A stretch of 18,021 nucleotides of DNA from CAG-826 sp964583155 (GTDB lineage Bacteria; Bacillota_I; Bacilli_A; RFN20; CAG-826): contig CAZOUY010000014.1 of the NCBI GenBank assembly GCA_964583155.1, positions 1 to 18,021 on the forward strand. The letters run 5' to 3'. The notes beneath the pieces are model-generated. The model ran no database searches. It had not been told where the DNA came from and worked only from the letters and a program-made list of their open reading frames with translations. The translations under genes were made by a program, and so were the position numbers. Shown here in pieces: positions 14,760 through 18,021 of the stretch (the stretch's first letter is position 1; every line of letters begins with the position of its first letter).

Positions 14760-16838
14760 CTAACGATTACTCATGCCGGATTTTTTAATAATCTCATCAG
14801 CTATAAAGCGTGGGCATTCACCAAAGTGATCGAACTGCATGGTGTAATTACCACGTCCTTGAGTAAACGAACGAAGATCTGTGACATATCCGAACATTTC
14901 TGCTAAAGGTACTTCCGCTTCAATGATTTTCGCGTTACCTCTTTGTGATTCACCGGTCATTTGACCACGGCGTCTTGCAATGTCACCAACGACATCACCA
15001 TAGTATTGTTCAGGAACGGTGACTTCGATTTTCATAATCGGTTCAAGAATCACCGGATCACATTTTTTAGCAGCTTCTTTCAAAGCCATCGAAGCAGCAA
15101 TCTTATAAGCAGCTTCCGAAGAGTCGACATCATGGTAAGAACCATCGAATAAAGTGGCTTTGATATCAACAACGGGGAATCCCGCTACCAAACCACGATC
15201 TAAAGAATCTTTAAGACCTTCAGCGGTTGGCTTAATATATTCACGAGGAACGGTTCCTCCAACGATAGCATCGACAAATTCGAAGCCTTTATCAGGATTT
15301 GGCTCAAAACGAATCCATACGTGTCCGTATTGACCACGACCTCCTGATTGCTTAATGTACTTACCTTCACATTCCGCCGCACGACGGATCGTTTCACGAT
15401 AGCCGACTTGAGGAGCTCCGACATTACATTGAACATTAAATTCTCTCTTAAGACGATCGACAATAATATCCAAATGTAATTCGCCAACACCGGCAATAAT
15501 AGTTTGTCCGGTTTCGTTATTGGTGTGAACTCGGAAAGTAGGATCTTCTTCCGCCAATTTAATCAAAGCAGCGGTCATTTTGTCTTGATCAGCTTTGGTT
15601 TTTGGCTCAATAGCCTCTTCAATAACCGGTTCAGGGAATTCCATTTGTTCAAGAACAATCGGGAATTTCTCATCACATAAGGTATCACCAGTCGTTGTAT
15701 TCTTTAATCCGATAGCGGCAGCAATATCGCCTGCCGGTACTTCCTCAGCTTCTTGGCGATGGTTAGAATGCATATAAACCAAACGAGCAAATCTTTCTTT
15801 ATGACCTTTGGTTGAATTTAAGACATAAGAACCACTGCGAGCTGTTCCAGTATAGACTCTAAAAAAAGCTAAACGACCAACAAAGGGATCGGTAGCGATT
15901 TTAAAGGCCAACGCTGCTAAAGGTGCGTTATCATCAGGAATACACTCATGAGTGCTTCCATCAGGTAATGTACCAACAGCCGGTTTGATATCTAATGGGC
16001 TTGGCAAATAATCCACTACACCATCAAGTAATAATTGAATTCCTTTATTCTTGTAGGCAGATCCACAGAAAACAGGGAAAAATTCACCGGTTAAAACAGC
16101 TGTACGAATCGCCTTTTTGATTTCCTCAACCGTTGGCTCTTCGCCTTCTAAGACTTTCATCATTAAATCGTCATCGAAAGCGGCTAGTCTTTCTAAAAGG
16201 TCCGCACGAAGTGTTTCGACCTTCTCAGCATATTCTTCGGGAACAGGAATTTCCACTGGTGGAACAGACTTATCGTCGCTATATTCCCAGCCTTTTCTTT
16301 CGATAATATCGATAACGCCCTTTAAGCGCGATTCAATTCCGATTGGATATTGCACAGGGGCGGCATTGGCGGCTAAACGAGAATGAAGTGTTTCGACGCA
16401 CATCTCAAAATCAGCACCAATAGCATCAAGTTTATTAACAAAGACAATACGAGGAACACCATATTTGGTTCCTTGTCTCCAAACAGTTTCTGTTTGGGGT
16501 TCAACACCATTTTTACCATCGAGGACGGTGATAGCGCCATCGAGGACTCTCAAAGATCGTTCAACTTCAACAGTAAAGTCGACGTGCCCTGGAGTGTCAA
16601 TAATGTTGATTCGGTGGCCTTTCCATTCAGCAGTGGTCGCCGCAGAAGTAATGGTAATACCTCTTTCTTGCTCTTGGACCATCCAGTCCATTGTGGCGCC
16701 GCCATCATGGACCTCACCGATTTTGTAAATTTTGCCGGTATAGTATAAGATACGCTCTGTGGTGGTTGTTTTTCCCGCATCAATGTGGGCCATAACGCCA
16801 ATATTACGTGTCTCATGTAAGTCAAATTTACGAGCCAT
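14760..16838 (-). CDS. fusA: Translation elongation factor G
   Basis: EF-G is the GTPase that drives tRNA and mRNA translocation and, with ribosome recycling factor, ribosome splitting. The length of 692 residues is normal. AHIDAGKT is at 17-24, RGITITSAAT at 59-68, DTPGH at 81-85 and NKLD at 135-138. Domain IV and V features follow (GGRGQYGHVWIRFEP, the HDVDSSEAAYKIA region, and RRGQMTGE near the end). It starts 18 bp after rpsG with AAAGGAG 5-6 bases from the ATG, so it is co-transcribed in the str operon. Nothing suggests a truncated or tetracycline-protection type paralogue. Confidence 0.99.
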   Translation of the reverse strand: MARKFDLHETRNIGVMAHIDAGKTTTTERILYYTGKIYKIGEVHDGGATMDWMVQEQERGITITSAATTAEWKGHRINIIDTPGHVDFTVEVERSLRVLDGAITVLDGKNGVEPQTETVWRQGTKYGVPRIVFVNKLDAIGADFEMCVETLHSRLAANAAPVQYPIGIESRLKGVIDIIERKGWEYSDDKSVPPVEIPVPEEYAEKVETLRADLLERLAAFDDDLMMKVLEGEEPTVEEIKKAIRTAVLTGEFFPVFCGSAYKNKGIQLLLDGVVDYLPSPLDIKPAVGTLPDGSTHECIPDDNAPLAALAFKIATDPFVGRLAFFRVYTGTARSGSYVLNSTKGHKERFARLVYMHSNHRQEAEEVPAGDIAAAIGLKNTTTGDTLCDEKFPIVLEQMEFPEPVIEEAIEPKTKADQDKMTAALIKLAEEDPTFRVHTNNETGQTIIAGVGELHLDIIVDRLKREFNVQCNVGAPQVGYRETIRRAAECEGKYIKQSGGRGQYGHVWIRFEPNPDKGFEFVDAIVGGTVPREYIKPTAEGLKDSLDRGLVAGFPVVDIKATLFDGSYHDVDSSEAAYKIAASMALKEAAKKCDPVILEPIMKIEVTVPEQYYGDVVGDIARRRGQMTGESQRGNAKIIEAEVPLAEMFGYVTDLRSFTQGRGNYTMQFDHFGECPRFIADEIIKKSGMSNR

Positions 16839-16856
16839 AAAAATCTCCTTTCACTA

Positions 16857-17327
16857 TTACCAGCGATAGTGGGCATATGCTTTATTAGCTTCTGCCATTT
16901 TGTGAGTGTCATCACGTTTTTTCACTGAAGCACCAGTACCATTTGCTGCATCAATAATCTCCGCAGCTAATTTATCTTCCATAGTTTTTTCGCTTCTTAA
17001 ACGAGCGTAATTCACTAACCAACGAAGTCCTAAAGTAACCTTTCTTTCCGGTGATACTTCAACAGGTACTTGATAGTTAGCAGCCCCAATACGACGAACC
17101 TTTAGTTCGTGTTCAGGCATAATATTATTAATCGCAGTTGCAAAGACATCCATAGCAGGTTTGCCTGTTTTAGCCTCAATTTTTGCAAAAGCGCGGTATA
17201 AGATGGATTGAGCAGTACCTCTTTTACCATCTATCATAATTTTATTAATCAAACGTGTTACTAGTTTGGAATTATAGATTGGATCGGGTAACACATCGCG
17301 TTTTGGAACGCTTCCTTTACGTGGCAT
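16857..17327 (-). CDS. rpsG: 30S ribosomal protein S7
   Basis: S7 binds the 3' major domain of 16S rRNA and nucleates assembly of the 30S head. The length of 156 residues is the normal bacterial size. It opens with the conserved MPRKG and PDPIYNSKLVTRLINKIM block, contains the rRNA-binding GGANYQVPVEV-like segment (here RIGAANYQVPVEVSPERK), and ends KMAEANKAYAHYRW, as is typical. GGAGG lies upstream of the ATG. It is second in the str operon, 49 bp after rpsL. In E. coli S7 represses translation of this operon from the rpsL-rpsG gap, but no comparable RNA structure is evident here. Confidence 0.99.
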   Translation of the reverse strand: MPRKGSVPKRDVLPDPIYNSKLVTRLINKIMIDGKRGTAQSILYRAFAKIEAKTGKPAMDVFATAINNIMPEHELKVRRIGAANYQVPVEVSPERKVTLGLRWLVNYARLRSEKTMEDKLAAEIIDAANGTGASVKKRDDTHKMAEANKAYAHYRW

Positions 17328-17376
17328 ATATTTTCCTCCTTCCTTAATTCTTGGATATATACTTTTCGTAACTTAA

Positions 17377-17796
17377 TTATTTTGTAGCTTTAGGTTTCTT
17401 TGTACCATATTGGGACCGACCTTGACGACGCTTTTCAATTCCCGCGCAATCAAGAGTTCCACGAATAATATGATAACGAACACCAGGTAAATCCTTAACA
17501 CGACCACCGCGAATCATGACGGTTGAGTGTTCTTGCAAGTTGTGTCCTTCACCACCAATATAAGCGGTAACTTCGTAGCCATTCGATAAACGCACACGAG
17601 CATATTTCCGAAGAGCCGAGTTTGGCTTTTTAGGAGTCATTGTACCCACACGTGTACAAACGCCACGCTTTTGAGCAGCATTTTGAACTGTTTCTTTTTT
17701 AGCAAGAGAATTCCATCTTCTATTCAAAGCGGGAGCTTTGGATTTAAAAACACCCTTGGTACGTCCATGACGGACTAATTGGTTAATGGTTGGCAT
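17377..17796 (-). CDS. rpsL: 30S ribosomal protein S12
   Basis: S12 lies at the decoding centre and controls accuracy. The open frame extends upstream to 17919, but the true start is the ATG at 17794-17796. The family's MPTINQLVR opening begins there and AAAGGAGG stands 7 bases before it. The longer frame would also run through the promoter. The resulting 139 residues fit Firmicutes-type S12, including the insertion around 18-40 (KSKAPALNRRW). TPKKPNSALRK carries the lysine whose change causes streptomycin resistance, here in the sensitive state. KDLPGVRYH carries the aspartate that is methylthiolated in many bacteria. It is the first gene of the str operon. Confidence 0.98.
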   Translation of the reverse strand: MPTINQLVRHGRTKGVFKSKAPALNRRWNSLAKKETVQNAAQKRGVCTRVGTMTPKKPNSALRKYARVRLSNGYEVTAYIGGEGHNLQEHSTVMIRGGRVKDLPGVRYHIIRGTLDCAGIEKRRQGRSQYGTKKPKATK

Positions 17797-17896
17797 GATT
17801 TGTCCTCCTTTCAAGAGACGATAAATATTCTGTTGTTTATACACAATTCCGGGTGTGTCAATGGCCGTCCCGAAAACCGCGTACTCACAAACGCTC
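17797..17896 (-). promoter_or_regulatory. Leader region of the str operon mRNA
   Basis: About 100 nt between the predicted start and the rpsL ATG, ending in AAAGGAGG. It contains a small possible hairpin (ACACA and TGTGT around an eight-base loop, at about 17839-17856) and a GC-richer segment near 17860-17880. No terminator-like structure or known riboswitch class is recognised. A leader of this length leaves room for regulation, but none is demonstrated by the sequence. Confidence 0.35.
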
Positions 17897-17902
17897 TTGT
17901 AT

Positions 17903-17930
17903 TTTATACTATATAACATTTAATTGTCAA
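17903..17930 (-). promoter_or_regulatory. Promoter of the str operon (rpsL-rpsG-fusA-tuf)
   Basis: On the minus strand a perfect -35 TTGACA (17925-17930) and a -10 TATAAA (17903-17908) are separated by 16 bp. The start would be near 17896, giving a leader of about 100 nt before rpsL. Nine-base inverted arms (17886-17894 and 17960-17968) flank the promoter. Confidence 0.75.
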
Positions 17931-18021
17931 TACTTTTTTCTTCATATTAAATGACTGACGCGTTTGTGTAAATTGACAAAGAAAATTCCGTTTTGGAAAA
18001 CAAAAGTGCATTTTTGTCTAA
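17931..18021. other. Intergenic sequence upstream of the str promoter
   Basis: No gene is visible. A short inverted repeat ACAAAA/TTTTGT brackets about 18000-18017, followed on the plus strand by CTAA, and TTCC/GGAA arms lie at about 17987-17999. These may belong to the terminator of a gene beyond the window edge. The tract is too short to decide. Confidence 0.3.

Noticed and set aside
17839..17870. Second str promoter (TTGACA with TATAAA) inside the rpsL leader
   Set aside because: The spacing is only 14 bp and no extended -10 compensates, so it is unlikely to be used.
17797..17919. N-terminal extension of S12 to 180 residues from an upstream ATG
   Set aside because: It would begin inside the str promoter, has no ribosome binding site, and bears no S12 similarity. 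The internal ATG has AAAGGAGG and the family's first residues.

Overview
The window looks like a chromosomal segment of a low-GC, Gram-positive-type bacterium, probably a Mollicutes-like or Erysipelotrichia-like member of the Bacilli. The grounds are the AT-rich codons and spacers, strong AGGAGG-type ribosome binding sites, several lipoproteins with a lipobox cysteine, a Firmicutes-type S12, and the rpsL-rpsG-fusA-tuf order. Tryptophan is encoded by TGG and TGA ends a gene inside an ATGA stop/start overlap at 11578-11581. The standard bacterial code therefore applies, not the Mycoplasma/Spiroplasma code. No species can be named from this alone.

Layout, left to right: the 5' end of an IS200/IS605-type tnpA (minus strand, broken by a stop after 39 codons) with its structured leader; a terminator and a tRNA-Lys(CUU); a lipoprotein with a lamin-tail and a thermonuclease domain under its own promoter; then, read leftward from a consensus promoter at 9811-9839, a six-gene operon. 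Its order is MsmK/UgpC-type ABC ATPase, two permeases, UgpB-like solute-binding lipoprotein, thermonuclease plus OB-fold lipoprotein, and an OB-fold plus Ig-like lipoprotein, closed by a strong hairpin terminator at 1757-1790. Upstream of this operon lies about 760 bp of AT-rich sequence without a convincing gene, possibly holding eroded coding remnants and a 50-codon ORF. Next come two overlapping RDD-family membrane protein genes (minus), a divergent plus-strand LysM protein gene that shares a bidirectional terminator with tuf, and the str operon (rpsL, rpsG, fusA, tuf; minus strand) with a promoter before rpsL and a second one before tuf.

The most interesting unit is 533-9839. Two surface-anchored thermonuclease lipoproteins and a non-catalytic OB-fold lipoprotein sit with, or directly after, a complete ABC importer of the carbohydrate/glycerol-phosphate (CUT1) class. 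The working hypothesis is a surface nucleic-acid capture, cleavage and uptake system. The nuclease lipoproteins would degrade external DNA or RNA, the OB-fold protein would hold it, and the importer would take up a breakdown product. The family assignments are strong. The transported substrate is inference.

The ribosomal and elongation-factor genes at the right end are ordinary housekeeping genes. The extended -10 element TGCTATAAT recurs in front of three unrelated genes (the lamin-tail nuclease, the RDD pair and tuf), which suggests a preferred promoter form in this genome.
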